The notes under the pieces are model-generated. The model saw nothing but the letters and a program-made list of their open reading frames with translations. It did not search any database and was not told the DNA's origin. Positions 55,729 through 64,000 of a DNA stretch of 64,000 bases are shown here, piece by piece. Source of the DNA: Burkholderiales bacterium. GTDB taxonomy: Bacteria; Pseudomonadota; Gammaproteobacteria; Burkholderiales; Burkholderiaceae_C. Position 1 is the first letter of the stretch. The number at the start of each line of letters is the position of its first letter. Location: the NCBI GenBank assembly GCA_028868995.1, contig JAGWTH010000008.1, forward strand, positions 1-64,000, read 5' to 3'. A program made the position numbers and the translations under genes.

Positions 55729-57387
55729 TCAGGGGGACGCGGAGGCGTCGCCCAGCATTTCCTTGGCGTGGGCGAGCGTGGTGCCGGAGAGGCGCTCGCC
55801 GCCCAGCATGCGGGCGATCTCGGCCACGCGCTGCTCGCCTTCCACCGGCGCGACGCTGCTCGCGACGCCGCCGCGCTCGGCTTTCTTGGCCACGACCAGG
55901 TGGTGGTCGGCGCAGGCCGCCACCTGCGGCAGGTGGGTGACGGCCAGCACCTGGCGGTCGCGTCCCAGCTGCTTCATCAGGCGCCCCACGGTCTCGGCCA
56001 CCGCGCCGCCGACACCGGAGTCGACCTCGTCGAAGATCAGCGTCTGGGCCTCGCCCAGGCGGCTGGTGGTCACGGCGATCGCCAGCGCGATGCGCGAGAG
56101 CTCGCCGCCCGAGGCCACCTTGCCCACCGGCCGCGGCGTGCTGCCCGCGTGGCCGGCGACCAGGAAGGCGACCTCCTCCATGCCGTGGGCGGCGGGCGCG
56201 TCCAGCTTGTCCAGCGCCACCTCGAAGCGGCCGCCCTGCATGCCCAGGCCCTGCATGGCCTGGGTCACCGCCTTGGCCAGCTGCGGCGCCGCCTTGGCGC
56301 GCGCGGAGGAAACGGCGCGGGCCTCCTTCAGGAAGGCGTCCTGCTCCTTCTTCTCGGCGGCTTCGAGGGCGGCCAGGTCGGCGGCCGCATCGAGCCTGGC
56401 GAGTTCGTCCTTCCAGGATGCGAGCAGGGCCGGCAGCTCCGCCGGCTGGCGCTTGTAGCGGCGCGCCAGCGACAGCCAGCCGGCCATGCGCTCGTCGAGT
56501 TCGGCCAGGCGATCGGGGTCGAGGTCGGTCTTGCGCAGGTAGGTCTGCAGCGAGTGCGCGGCGTCCTGCGCCTGCGCCAGCGCGGAGGCCAGCACTTCGG
56601 CGAGCTCGCGGAACCGGGGCTCCAGGTGTTCCTGGGCACGCAGGGTGTCCAGCGCCTGGGCCAGCGCCGGGCAGGCGCCGCCGTCCTCGCCATCGAGCAG
56701 CTGCTGCGCGCCGTTGGCGGCGTCGAGCAGGGCCTGCGCATGCGACAGGCGCGTGTGGTCGGCGTTCAGCTGTTCCCACTCGTCGGCGCCCGGGGCGAGC
56801 TTGTCGACCTCGCCGATCTGCCAGGCCAGGCGCTCGCGCTCGCGCTGCAGGGAGTCCTGCGCCGCGCGGGCCTCGGCCCATGTCTTCTGCGCCGCGCGCC
56901 AGCCGTGCCACAGCTGCAGCAGGCGGTCGGTGCCGATGCCGGCGTAGCCATCGAGCAGCGCGCGCACCGAGGCCGGCCGCGTGAGGCTCTGCCACGCGTG
57001 CTGGCCATGGATGTCCACCAGCAGCTCGCCGGCCTCGCGCAGCTGGGCCGCGGTGGCGGCGCTGCCGTTGATCCAGGCGCGGCTCTTGCCCTGGCTGTCG
57101 ATGGTGCGGCGCAGCAGCAGGGTGTCGCCGGCGTCGAAGCCGGCCTCCTGCAGCCAGGGCACCAGCGCGGACGGCAGGTCGAACTCCGCGCTGATCTCGG
57201 CGCGGGCGGCGCCCTCGCGCACCACGGTGGCCTCGGCCCGGGAGCCCAGCGCCAGCTGCAGCGCGTCGACGAGGATGGACTTGCCGGCGCCGGTCTCGCC
57301 GGTGAGCACGGAGAAGCCGTCGGCCAGCTCGAGTTCCAGTTCGCGGACGATCACGAAGTCGCGCAGCGCGATGCGTTTGAGGCTCAT
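55729..57387 (-). CDS. recN: DNA repair protein RecN
   Basis: A 552-aa SMC-like ATPase for double-strand-break repair. Walker A is [11 protein letters not shown] near the N-terminus; the centre (about 160-370) is coiled coil; [15 protein letters not shown] is the ABC signature and [16 protein letters not shown] the Walker B. Its start overlaps the nadK stop by 4 bp. In many bacteria recN and nadK are adjacent and under SOS control; I did not find a clear LexA box before nadK. Confidence 0.96.
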   Translation of the reverse strand: MSLKRIALRDFVIVRELELELADGFSVLTGETGAGKSILVDALQLALGSRAEATVVREGAARAEISAEFDLPSALVPWLQEAGFDAGDTLLLRRTIDSQGKSRAWINGSAATAAQLREAGELLVDIHGQHAWQSLTRPASVRALLDGYAGIGTDRLLQLWHGWRAAQKTWAEARAAQDSLQRERERLAWQIGEVDKLAPGADEWEQLNADHTRLSHAQALLDAANGAQQLLDGEDGGACPALAQALDTLRAQEHLEPRFRELAEVLASALAQAQDAAHSLQTYLRKTDLDPDRLAELDERMAGWLSLARRYKRQPAELPALLASWKDELARLDAAADLAALEAAEKKEQDAFLKEARAVSSARAKAAPQLAKAVTQAMQGLGMQGGRFEVALDKLDAPAAHGMEEVAFLVAGHAGSTPRPVGKVASGGELSRIALAIAVTTSRLGEAQTLIFDEVDSGVGGAVAETVGRLMKQLGRDRQVLAVTHLPQVAACADHHLVVAKKAERGGVASSVAPVEGEQRVAEIARMLGGERLSGTTLAHAKEMLGDASASP

Positions 57388-58286
57388 GGGTTGGGCATGC
57401 CCTCGTTCCAGTGGAGCTTCTTGCGCAGGGTGTCGAAGTAGCTCCAGCCGCGGGGGTGCAGGAATCGTACCTTGTGCTCCGAGCGTCGCACGGTGATGCG
57501 GTCCCCGTGCAGCAGCGACGCCAGCGACTGCATGTCGAAATTGGCGCTGGCGTCCCGCCCGGCGACCAGCTCGATGGCGATCTCCGCGCTGTCCGGCAGC
57601 ACGATGGGCCGGTTGGACAGGGTGTGCGGCGCGATCGGCACCAGCACCCAGCCGGGGATGGAGGGGTGCAGCATGGGGCCGCCGGCCGACAGCGCGTAGG
57701 CGGTGGAGCCCGTGGGCGAGGCGACGATCAGGCCGTCGGCGCGCTGGTTGGCCACGAAATGCCCGTCCACCTCCACCCGCAGTTCCACCATGCCCGAGGT
57801 CGCGCCGCGGTTGACCACCACGTCGTTCATGGCCAGCGCGTCGAACACCGCGTGCCCGTCGCGCAGCACGCGCGCGTGCATCAGCGGGCGGCGGTCCTCC
57901 TCGTACTCGCCGGCCAGCATCGGCGCCAGCACGTGCTGGTACTGGCCCAGCGGGATGTCGGTGATGAAACCCAGGCGGCCCTGGTTGATGCCGATCAGGG
58001 GCAGGCCGTGGCGGGCGAGCTGCCGGCCGATGCCCAGCATGGTGCCGTCGCCGCCCACCACCAGGCCCAGGTCGCAGTGCCGGCCGATGCCGGCGAGGTC
58101 CTCCGTGGGCACGCCCACGAAGCCGGCGGCCAGGGCCGTGTCGCGTTCCACCAGCACCTCGCAGCCCTGGGACGCCAGGAAATTGGCGATGTCCTCCAGC
58201 GCGGCGCGCATGGACGCGGCCACCGCCGGTGCCACCGCGGCGTGGTACTTGCCGATCAGCGCGACCTGCCGGAAGATCGATTTCAT
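57384..58286 (-). CDS. nadK: NAD kinase
   Basis: A 300-aa ATP-NAD kinase that makes [15 protein letters not shown] (GGDG motif), [11 protein letters not shown] and [20 protein letters not shown] are all conserved. It starts with ATG 58286 just downstream of an AT-rich patch (58291-58308) that it shares with divergent hrcA. Promoter-like TTTAAT elements point in both directions there. Confidence 0.96.
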   Translation of the reverse strand: MKSIFRQVALIGKYHAAVAPAVAASMRAALEDIANFLASQGCEVLVERDTALAAGFVGVPTEDLAGIGRHCDLGLVVGGDGTMLGIGRQLARHGLPLIGINQGRLGFITDIPLGQYQHVLAPMLAGEYEEDRRPLMHARVLRDGHAVFDALAMNDVVVNRGATSGMVELRVEVDGHFVANQRADGLIVASPTGSTAYALSAGGPMLHPSIPGWVLVPIAPHTLSNRPIVLPDSAEIAIELVAGRDASANFDMQSLASLLHGDRITVRRSEHKVRFLHPRGWSYFDTLRKKLHWNEGMPNP

Positions 58287-58290
58287 CGGC

Positions 58291-58308
58291 AAATTAAATC
58301 ATTAAAAT
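58291..58308. promoter_or_regulatory. Divergent nadK/hrcA promoter region
   Basis: An 18-bp AT-rich island in GC-rich DNA. TAAAAT (58303-58308) is a good -10 for hrcA, and TTTAAT on the other strand for nadK. No CIRCE sequence is present, so hrcA does not seem to repress itself here. Confidence 0.5.
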
Positions 58309-58332
58309 CGTCGCGCAGTCCCCCCACATCCC

Positions 58333-59340
58333 ATGAAGCTCGACGACCGCGCCAAGCTGTTGCTCAAAGCCCTGATCGAGCGCTACATCGCCGAAGGGCA
58401 GCCGGTGGGCTCGCGCACCCTGTCGCGCGCCTCCGGCCTGGAGCTGTCGCCGGCGACCATCCGCAACGTGATGTCCGACCTGGAGGAGCTGGGGCTGGTG
58501 GCCAGCCCGCACACCTCCGCCGGCCGCGTGCCCACCGCCCGCGGCTACCGCCTGTTCGTCGACACCATGCTCACGGCCCGGCGCGAGGAGTTCGTCGCCG
58601 CGCCGCAACTGCCGCCCGACCAGCCGCAGCGGGTGATCGCCCACGCCGCGCAGATGCTGTCCAGCCTGTCGCAGTTCGTGGGCGTGGTGGTGGCGCCGCG
58701 GCGCAGCTCGGTGTTCCGCCACATCGAGTTCCTGCGCCTGGCCGAGCGCCGCTTCCTGATCATCATCGTCTCGCCCGAGGGCGACGTGCAGAACCGCGTG
58801 GTGCACACGGCGAGCGACTACAGCCAGTCGCAGCTGGCCGAGGCCGCCAACTACCTCAACGCCAACTACGCCGGCCTCACCATCGAGGCGGTGCGCGAGC
58901 GCCTGAAGGGCGAGGTGGAGCAGCTGCGCGGCGAGATCGTCACGCTGATGCAGACGGCGGTGGAGGCCAGCTCGCAGGCGCTGCGCGAGGACCAGGAGGA
59001 GGTGGTGATCTCGGGCGAGCGCAACCTGCTGGCCGTGAGCGACTTCTCCAGCGACATGACGCACCTGCGCCGCGCCTTCGAACTGTTCGAGCAGAAGACG
59101 CAGCTGATGCGCCTGCTGGACCTGTCCAGCCAGGCCGACGGCGTGCGCATCTTCATCGGCGGCGAGAGCCAGGTCGTGCCCTTCGAGGAGCTGTCGGTCG
59201 TGAGCGCGCCCTACGAGGTGGACGGCCAGGTGGTGGGCACGCTGGGCGTGATCGGCCCCACGCGCATGGCCTACGACCGCATGATCCAGATCGTCGACAT
59301 CACCTCCCGCCTGGTCAGCAACGCGCTGAGCCACAAGTAA
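58333..59340 (+). CDS. hrcA: Heat-inducible transcription repressor HrcA
   Basis: A 335-aa repressor that binds CIRCE operators and releases them on heat stress. The winged HTH is at the N-terminus ([19 protein letters not shown] ... [35 protein letters not shown]), and the GAF-like dimerisation and inserted domains follow (VFIGGES near 270). Its likely target in this window is the CIRCE element before rpoH at 29276-29302. Confidence 0.96.
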   Translation: MKLDDRAKLLLKALIERYIAEGQPVGSRTLSRASGLELSPATIRNVMSDLEELGLVASPHTSAGRVPTARGYRLFVDTMLTARREEFVAAPQLPPDQPQRVIAHAAQMLSSLSQFVGVVVAPRRSSVFRHIEFLRLAERRFLIIIVSPEGDVQNRVVHTASDYSQSQLAEAANYLNANYAGLTIEAVRERLKGEVEQLRGEIVTLMQTAVEASSQALREDQEEVVISGERNLLAVSDFSSDMTHLRRAFELFEQKTQLMRLLDLSSQADGVRIFIGGESQVVPFEELSVVSAPYEVDGQVVGTLGVIGPTRMAYDRMIQIVDITSRLVSNALSHK

Positions 59341-59343
59341 GGC

Positions 59344-60048
59344 ATGGTCCGCAGCTGGCGCCATCACCGCGAGACCCACAGGACGGAGCGCATCGGCTGG
59401 CTGCGCGCGGCGGTGCTGGGCGCCAACGACGGCATCCTGTCCACCGCCAGCCTGCTGCTGGGCGTGGCCGGCGGCGGCGGCGACCGCGCCGCCATCCTCA
59501 TGGCCGGCGTGGCCGGCCTGGTGGCCGGTGCCATGTCGATGGCCGCGGGCGAGTACGTCTCGGTGAGCTCGCAGTCCGACACCGAGGAGGCCGACCTCGC
59601 CAAGGAGCGGCACGAGCTGGCCACCCAGCACGAGGCCGAACACGACGAGCTGGCGCGGATCTACCAGGCCCGCGGGCTCGAGCGCGAGCTGGCCACCCAG
59701 GTCGCCACGCAGCTGATGGCCCACGACGCGCTGGGCGCCCATGCGCGCGACGAACTGGGCATCCACGACCTCACGCGCGCGAGGCCCGTGCAGGCCGCGC
59801 TGTACTCGGCCGCCTCGTTCGCCGCCGGGGCGCTGGTGCCCCTGGGCGTGGCCGCCATCGCCCCGCGCGTGATGGTGAGCGGCGCGGTGATGGCCAGCTC
59901 GCTGGTGCTGCTGGCCGTGCTGGGCGCGGTGGCCGCCAACGCCGGCGGCGCCCCGCCTGCCACTGGCGCGGCGCGCGTCACCTTCTGGGGCGTGGTGGCC
60001 ATGGTGGTGACCTACGGCATAGGCGCGCTGTTCGGCACCGTTGTCTGA
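59344..60048 (+). CDS. VIT1/CCC1-family transporter
   Basis: A 234-aa membrane protein of the vacuolar iron transporter family. The first helix begins GWLRAAVLGANDGILSTASLLLGVAG, the family hallmark. GAMSMAAGEYVSVSSQSDTEEADL follows, with Met and Glu residues used for Fe/Mn binding; a cytoplasmic helical loop lies at 80-150, then three further helices. It probably exports or stores iron or manganese. It starts 3 bp after hrcA and probably shares its transcript. Confidence 0.9.
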   Translation: MVRSWRHHRETHRTERIGWLRAAVLGANDGILSTASLLLGVAGGGGDRAAILMAGVAGLVAGAMSMAAGEYVSVSSQSDTEEADLAKERHELATQHEAEHDELARIYQARGLERELATQVATQLMAHDALGAHARDELGIHDLTRARPVQAALYSAASFAAGALVPLGVAAIAPRVMVSGAVMASSLVLLAVLGAVAANAGGAPPATGAARVTFWGVVAMVVTYGIGALFGTVV

Positions 60049-60076
60049 ACGGCCGCCGCCTACAATCCCGGCAGGC

Positions 60077-60153
60077 GGGCCGTTAGCTCAGTTGGTCAGA
60101 GCAGGGGACTCATAATCCCTTGGTCGCTGGTTCAAGTCCAGCACGGCCTACCA
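60077..60153 (+). tRNA. tRNA-Ile2 (CAT anticodon, lysidine type)
   Basis: A 77-nt cloverleaf with encoded CCA: acceptor GGGCCGT with ACGGCCT, anticodon loop CTCATAA with CAT, and the variable/T arm CTTGGTCGCTGGTTCAAGTCCAGC, nearly the same as E. coli ileX. The sequence around the anticodon fits the AUA-reading tRNA-Ile whose C34 is changed to lysidine by TilS, not an elongator tRNA-Met. TACAAT 10 nt upstream is a likely -10. Confidence 0.85.
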
Positions 60154-60243
60154 GCACCGACGAAGGTTTGCAGCCTGTGGGCGGCCGATTCCGGGAATCC
60201 TGCCCCTGCGCTGTTCATGGGTGCCCCCCTGGTTGACGGCAAC

Positions 60244-61452
60244 TCAAATCACCCGGCGCGCGCGCAGTCCGGGGAGGTCGCTCGCCGGCAAGTCGATTTC
60301 CGCAAAGACCGCCTCGTTGTCCTGACCGGTAGGAGGGCCCACGGCCGGATCGGGCGGTGTGCGCCCGACGAAGCGCGGCACGACGGCGGGTGCGGGAATG
60401 GCGCCCAGCTGCGGATCGTTCATCTCGATGAACGCGCCCCGCTCGCGGAAATGGCGGTCGGCCTGCACGTCGACGATCGAGTACACCTTCGTGAAGGGAA
60501 CCTCCTCGCCGTCCAGTCGCGCCGAGAGCGCTGCCAGGTCCAGGCTGGCGCACCACTGCGCCACCAGCGTGTCCAGCAGCTCCATGTTCTCCGTGCGGTG
60601 CACGTTGCTGTCGAAGCGCGGGTCTTCCGCCAGCTCCTCGCGGCCCATCGCCTTGCACAGGCGGCGGAAGATGGCCTCGCCGGATCCCACCAGGGTGATC
60701 CACTCGCCGTCCGCGGTGCGGTAGACGTTCGACGGCGCGGTGTAGCCGGCGCGCGAGCCCGTGCGGCCGCGCGCCACGCCGGTGAAGCGGTACTCCGCCG
60801 CCAGCGGGTCCAGCAGGCGCAGCATGGCCTCGGTGGCCGCCAGGTCGATCTCCACGCCTTTCTGCCGCTCGCGCGGCTGCGCGTTGCGCTCGGCCAGGGC
60901 GGTGGCGATGGCGAAGGCGCCGAACAGGCCGGTGATGGCATCGCCCAGCGGGTAGTTCATGTGCTGCGGGGGGCCGTCCGGCTCGCCGGTCAGGTGGGCG
61001 AAGCCGCTCATGGCCTCGAAGATGCGCGCGAAGCCGGGACGGCGCGCATAGGGCCCGGTCTGGCCGAAGCCGGTGACGCGCAGCACGATCAGGCGCGGGT
61101 TGCGCGCGTGCAGCGTCGCCAGGTCCAGTCCCCAGCCGTCCAGCGTGCCGGTGCGGAAGTTCTCCACCAGCACGTCGAAGCCCTCGACCAGGCGCAGAAA
61201 CAGCTCGCGCCCCTCGGGCTTGCGCACGTCCAGCGAGATGCCCTTCTTGCCGCGGTTGGCCGTCTTCCAGAACAGGGCCTGGCCCTCGTGCACCGGGGCC
61301 AGCCCGCGCAGGGTGTCGTTGCCGGCCGGAAGTTCCAGCTTGACGACCTCCGCCCCCATGTCGCCGCACAGGGTGGCGGCGAAGGGCGCGGCCAGCACCG
61401 TGGCCATGTCCAGGATGCGGATGCCCTGCAGCGGGTAGCCCCGGGGCTGCAT
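60244..61452 (-). CDS. CaiB/BaiF-family CoA-transferase (class III)
   Basis: A 402-aa class III CoA-transferase. The start PLQGIRILDMATVLAAPFAATLCGDMGAEVVKLE, then NRGKKGISLDVRKPEGRELFLRLVEGFDVLVENFRTG (with the Asp-containing region used for the CoA-thioester intermediate) and GEPDGPPQHMNYPLGDA are typical. It probably activates a carboxylic acid for degradation by the acyl-CoA dehydrogenases upstream in the same operon. Its ATG shares TGATG with the end of the Bug gene. Substrate unknown. Confidence 0.92.
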   Translation of the reverse strand: MQPRGYPLQGIRILDMATVLAAPFAATLCGDMGAEVVKLELPAGNDTLRGLAPVHEGQALFWKTANRGKKGISLDVRKPEGRELFLRLVEGFDVLVENFRTGTLDGWGLDLATLHARNPRLIVLRVTGFGQTGPYARRPGFARIFEAMSGFAHLTGEPDGPPQHMNYPLGDAITGLFGAFAIATALAERNAQPRERQKGVEIDLAATEAMLRLLDPLAAEYRFTGVARGRTGSRAGYTAPSNVYRTADGEWITLVGSGEAIFRRLCKAMGREELAEDPRFDSNVHRTENMELLDTLVAQWCASLDLAALSARLDGEEVPFTKVYSIVDVQADRHFRERGAFIEMNDPQLGAIPAPAVVPRFVGRTPPDPAVGPPTGQDNEAVFAEIDLPASDLPGLRARRVI

Positions 61453-62429
61453 CACTTGGACTTCTTCAGGTCCACCGCCTTGAGCACGGGGTCCCAGGCG
61501 CGGCGATCGGCCTTGATGCGCTCGTCGAAGGCGGCGGGGCTCGGATCCAGCGGGGCGGCCCCCAGCTTGGCGAGCTTCTCCTTCACGGTGGGGTTGTTCA
61601 TCGCCTTGACCAGCGCGGCATTCAGCACCGCGATCACCGGCTTGGGCGTGGCCTTGGGCACCATCAGGCCCATCCACAGGCCGGTGTCCAGGCCGCTGAG
61701 GCCCAGCTCGGTGAAGGTGGGGACGTCGGGCACCGAAGGCGAGCGGGTCTTGCCGGTCTGCGCCAGGATGCGGATCTTTCCGCTGCCCATGTAGGGCAGC
61801 GTGCCGCCCAGGTTGTTGCACATCACCGGGATGGTGCCCGCCATCAGGTCGTTCACCGCGGGCGCATTGCCCTTGTACGGCACGTGCTGCAGGTGGATCT
61901 TCGCCTGGTGGTTCACCATCTCGCACACCAGGTGCGAGGGGGTGGCCACGCCGGCCGAGCCGAAGGAAAGCGATCCGGGCTTGGCCTTGTCGGCCGCGAT
62001 CAGGTCGGCCAGCGTCTTGTAGGGCGTGTTCGCATTCACGGCGATCACGTTGGGCAGGTCGGCCACCAGGCCGACGGCGGCGAAGTCGTCCAGCGGCTGG
62101 AACTGCAGGTTGTCGTGCGCGTAGGGCAGGAATACGTTGGTCAGGCCTGCCATGAGCACCGTGTAGCCGTCGGCCGGGGCCTTGGCCACGTATTCGGAGC
62201 CGATCAGGCTGCCGGCGCCGGCCTTGTTCTCCACCACCACCGTCTGGCCCAGCGCGGCGCCGAGCTCCGAGGCCACCACGCGGGTGACCAGGTCGGTGCT
62301 GCCGCCCGCCGGGAAGGGCACGACGATGCGCACCGGGTGTTCCGGGAACCCGGCGGCGAAAGCGAACGTGGAGCCGAAGCCCACGGCAAGGGCCGCCAGG
62401 ATGCGGCGCAGGGCGAGAGGCAGTTTCAT
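61452..62429 (-). CDS. Bug-family tripartite tricarboxylate transporter substrate-binding protein
   Basis: A 325-aa periplasmic receptor with a signal peptide (about 1-25). FPEHPVRIVVPFPAGGSTDLVTRVVASELGAALGQTVVVENKAGAGSLIGSEYVAKAPADGYT is the standard Bug N-terminal lobe, and HVPYKGNAPAVNDLMAGTIPVM the ligand loop. Bug receptors are very numerous in Burkholderiales and often stand without tctA/tctB, as here. It likely binds an organic acid used by this operon. The ATG overlaps the upstream dehydrogenase stop (ATGA). Confidence 0.94.
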   Translation of the reverse strand: MKLPLALRRILAALAVGFGSTFAFAAGFPEHPVRIVVPFPAGGSTDLVTRVVASELGAALGQTVVVENKAGAGSLIGSEYVAKAPADGYTVLMAGLTNVFLPYAHDNLQFQPLDDFAAVGLVADLPNVIAVNANTPYKTLADLIAADKAKPGSLSFGSAGVATPSHLVCEMVNHQAKIHLQHVPYKGNAPAVNDLMAGTIPVMCNNLGGTLPYMGSGKIRILAQTGKTRSPSVPDVPTFTELGLSGLDTGLWMGLMVPKATPKPVIAVLNAALVKAMNNPTVKEKLAKLGAAPLDPSPAAFDERIKADRRAWDPVLKAVDLKKSK

Positions 62430-63580
62430 CGTTGGTCTCCTAGGGAAGCCTTGAGGAAGCGGCGGCCGAGCGTGGCGCGGTGCAGCTCGGAAGCACCGTC
62501 GTAGATGCGGAAGGGACGCAGCTCGCGCAGGATCAGGGCGACCGGCGCGTCTTCCGACATGCCGAGGGCGCCCATCATCTGCGCGGCCCGGTCGGCCACG
62601 CGGTGCAGCGCTTCCGACACGAACACCTTGGCCATGGCCGACTCGGTCTTGACCGATGCGCCGGCATCCATTCGGGCGGCGCAGTCGAGCGTCATGAGCC
62701 GGCTGGCGTGCAGGTCGATGTGGCAGTCGGCCACCATCGCCTGCACCTGCTGCAGGTCGGCCAGGCGGTCGCCGAAGGAGCGGCGCTCGTTGACGTAGGC
62801 CTCGGCCAGTTCCAGGGCGCGCCGCGCCCGGCCCATCAGGCGCATGCAGTGCGACAGGCGGGCGGGTTCCAGGCGCTGCTGCGCGTAGTCGAATCCCCGG
62901 CCGACCTCGCCCAGCACCGCGTCGCCGGCCACACGGCAACCCTCGAACACGATCTCGCCGTGGCCGCCGATGGCGAAGGGATCGATCGCGCGAATAGAGC
63001 GCACCAGGCGGAAGCCCGGATGGTCCGTGTGCACGATGAACTGGGTCGGCCCCTCGGCGGTCTGGGCCAGCACGATGGCGAAGGCCGCACCCACGGCGCC
63101 GGTGATGAACCACTTGCGGCCCTCGATCACCCAGCCGTCGCCGTCGCGGGTGGCGGTGGTGCGCAGCATGGACGGGTCGGAGCCGGCACCGGGCGCCGGC
63201 TCGGTCATCGCGAAGCAGGAACGCACGCGGCCGGCCGCGAGCGGCTCCAGGTAGGTTTCGCGCTGCTGCGGCGTGCCCTGCCGCAGCAGGCTGATCATGT
63301 TCGGCTGGTCGGGCGCGGCGCAATTCAGGGCGCCGGGGCCCAGGTAGCTGCGGCCGGCCTCCTCCAGCACCGCGGCGCGCTCCACCCAGCCCAGGCCGAG
63401 GCCGCCCTGCGCCACCGGCAGCTGCGGCAGGTACAAGCCCGCCTCGCGCGCGACGGGACGCAGCTGCGCCAGCGCGTGGTCCAGCGCCACGGGGTCATGG
63501 ACGTGGGCGGCGTCCTCGCGCGGGATGCAGTGCGCCTCGACGAACGCGCGCACGCGCGCCGGCAGGTCCGCCTGGCTCAT
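62426..63580 (-). CDS. Acyl-CoA dehydrogenase (copy 1)
   Basis: A 384-aa flavin dehydrogenase. CFAMTEPAPGAGSDPSML is the FAD/substrate signature 1, WVIEGRKWFITGAVGAAFAIVLA follows, and ELHRATLGRRFLK is near the end. A typical catalytic Glu position reads IYDGASELH, as in long-chain or isovaleryl-type subfamilies where it varies. It overlaps both the next gene (ATGA) and the upstream dehydrogenase gene. Acts in beta-oxidation of an unknown acyl-CoA. Confidence 0.92.
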   Translation of the reverse strand: MSQADLPARVRAFVEAHCIPREDAAHVHDPVALDHALAQLRPVAREAGLYLPQLPVAQGGLGLGWVERAAVLEEAGRSYLGPGALNCAAPDQPNMISLLRQGTPQQRETYLEPLAAGRVRSCFAMTEPAPGAGSDPSMLRTTATRDGDGWVIEGRKWFITGAVGAAFAIVLAQTAEGPTQFIVHTDHPGFRLVRSIRAIDPFAIGGHGEIVFEGCRVAGDAVLGEVGRGFDYAQQRLEPARLSHCMRLMGRARRALELAEAYVNERRSFGDRLADLQQVQAMVADCHIDLHASRLMTLDCAARMDAGASVKTESAMAKVFVSEALHRVADRAAQMMGALGMSEDAPVALILRELRPFRIYDGASELHRATLGRRFLKASLGDQR

Positions 63581-64000
63581 CGCGCCTCCCGCTCGCGCAG
63601 CACCAGCTTGGCGATGTTCAGCTGGTGGATCTGGCTGGTCCCCTCGTACAGCCGGAACAGGCGCACATCGCGGTAGTAGCGCTCGATGGGGCTGAAGTCC
63701 GCCACGTAGCCCGAGCCGCCGAACATCTGCACGCAGCGGTCCGCCACCCGGCCGCACATCTCGGAGGCGAAGTACTTGCACATCGAGGCGGACAGCGCCA
63801 CGTCCTCGCCGCGGTCGCGGGCGCGGGCGGCGTCCAGGATCATCGAGCGGGCCGCGAAAATCTCGGTGCGGCTGTCGGCCACCATGGCCTGCAGCAGCTG
63901 GAAGTTGCCCACCGGCTGGCCGAACTGGGTGCGCTGCTGCGTGTGCGCGATCGCCAGGTCCAGCATGCGGATGGCCGGGCCGGTGCACAGGGCCGCGAGG
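63577..64000 (-). CDS. Acyl-CoA dehydrogenase (copy 2, partial; N-terminus beyond the window)
   Basis: The C-terminal 140 residues of an acyl-CoA dehydrogenase, cut by the window end. Seen are QRTQFGQPVGNFQLLQAMVAD, CVQMFGGSGYVADFSPIERYYRDVRL and LYEGTSQIHQLNIAKLVL, in which the Glu of YEGTSQI is the usual catalytic base of this family. It is the most upstream visible gene of the catabolic operon and is coupled to copy 1 by ATGA. A pair of such enzymes may form a heteromer. Confidence 0.93.
   Translation of the reverse strand, partial: LAALCTGPAIRMLDLAIAHTQQRTQFGQPVGNFQLLQAMVADSRTEIFAARSMILDAARARDRGEDVALSASMCKYFASEMCGRVADRCVQMFGGSGYVADFSPIERYYRDVRLFRLYEGTSQIHQLNIAKLVLREREAR

Noticed and set aside
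53450-56995. A 1181-codon open frame antisense to the dynamin-like, mutY, rapZ and recN genes
   Set aside because: Its translation is Arg/Ala/Gly-rich without any domain, and it runs across several well-supported genes. Long antisense frames are expected at this GC content.
60187-60199. GATTCC-g-GGAATC palindrome after tRNA-Ile2
   Set aside because: Short, with no T-run and a 1-nt centre; not convincing as either terminator or operator.

Overview
The window is an uninterrupted, GC-rich chromosomal stretch from a betaproteobacterium, most likely Burkholderiales/Comamonadaceae (Ramlibacter- or Variovorax-like). The evidence is the codon usage, the gene orders DUF2244-coxB-coxA-ctaG-coxC, rplY-prs-tRNA-Gln-ispE-lolB and rapZ-recN-nadK/hrcA, a Bug-type solute receptor, and a CIRCE element ahead of rpoH. 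Every gene looks intact. No rRNA, CRISPR array, transposase, prophage or integration scar was seen. Gaps are short: the longest gene-free stretch is about 190 bp (34082-34272), and its contents are described.

Layout. (1) 1-9339: a Tad/Flp type IVb pilus locus, comprising a probable CpaB tail, secretin, lipoprotein, two tandem Flp pilins, TadG/TadE/TadF-like minor pilins, TadZ/CpaE, TadA ATPase and TadB/TadC. (2) 9392-11113: three signalling genes that directly follow it, namely a NarL-type regulator with Glu in place of the phospho-acceptor Asp, a lone Hpt protein, and an excisionase-type HTH fused to a receiver. (3) 11222-15784: mixed housekeeping genes (SnoaL-like, flavin reductase, orphan ParA, MaoC, TrmL, ComF, BioC-like). 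(4) 15910-25510: cytochrome c oxidase and its assembly, with coxB/coxA/ctaG/coxC, then SURF1, heme A synthesis (ctaA, ctaB) and two SCO-type proteins. (5) 25512-31265: HEAT-repeat alkylation-repair protein, a degenerate GGDEF membrane protein, rpoH with its CIRCE operator, Mpo1-like, cutA and ftsY. (6) 31295-35407: an active/inactive M16 protease pair, rsmD and coaD. (7) 35455-44227, minus strand: a dipeptide/oligopeptide ABC transporter operon (B-C-D-F-A) followed by amidase, TTC38-like and hydrolase genes. (8) 44273-50742: ferredoxin, pth, rplY, prs, tRNA-Gln, ispE, lolB and a TPR protein. (9) 50906-60153: mutM, a dynamin-like GTPase, mutY, rapZ, recN, nadK, hrcA, a VIT-family transporter and tRNA-Ile2. 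(10) 60244-64000, minus strand: a coupled catabolic operon of two acyl-CoA dehydrogenases, a Bug receptor and a CaiB-type CoA-transferase, running off the window.

How it fits together. Regions 1-2 form a surface-appendage module with its own probable phosphorelay outputs but no histidine kinase in view. Region 4 contains nearly everything needed to build an aa3-type oxidase with a cytochrome c-fused subunit II. RpoH (activator) and HrcA (repressor) of the heat-shock response are both encoded here, and the CIRCE site suggests HrcA controls rpoH.

Non-coding highlights: GTAG-headed REP-like palindromes (three copies, one as an inverted pair); a second 19-bp repeat family whose copies end exactly at the start codons of SURF1 and dppC; a 12-bp perfect hairpin between tRNA-Gln and prs; a GNRA-capped stem-loop between the twin pilin genes; and several starts placed 7 nt after a -10-like box, which suggests leaderless mRNAs.
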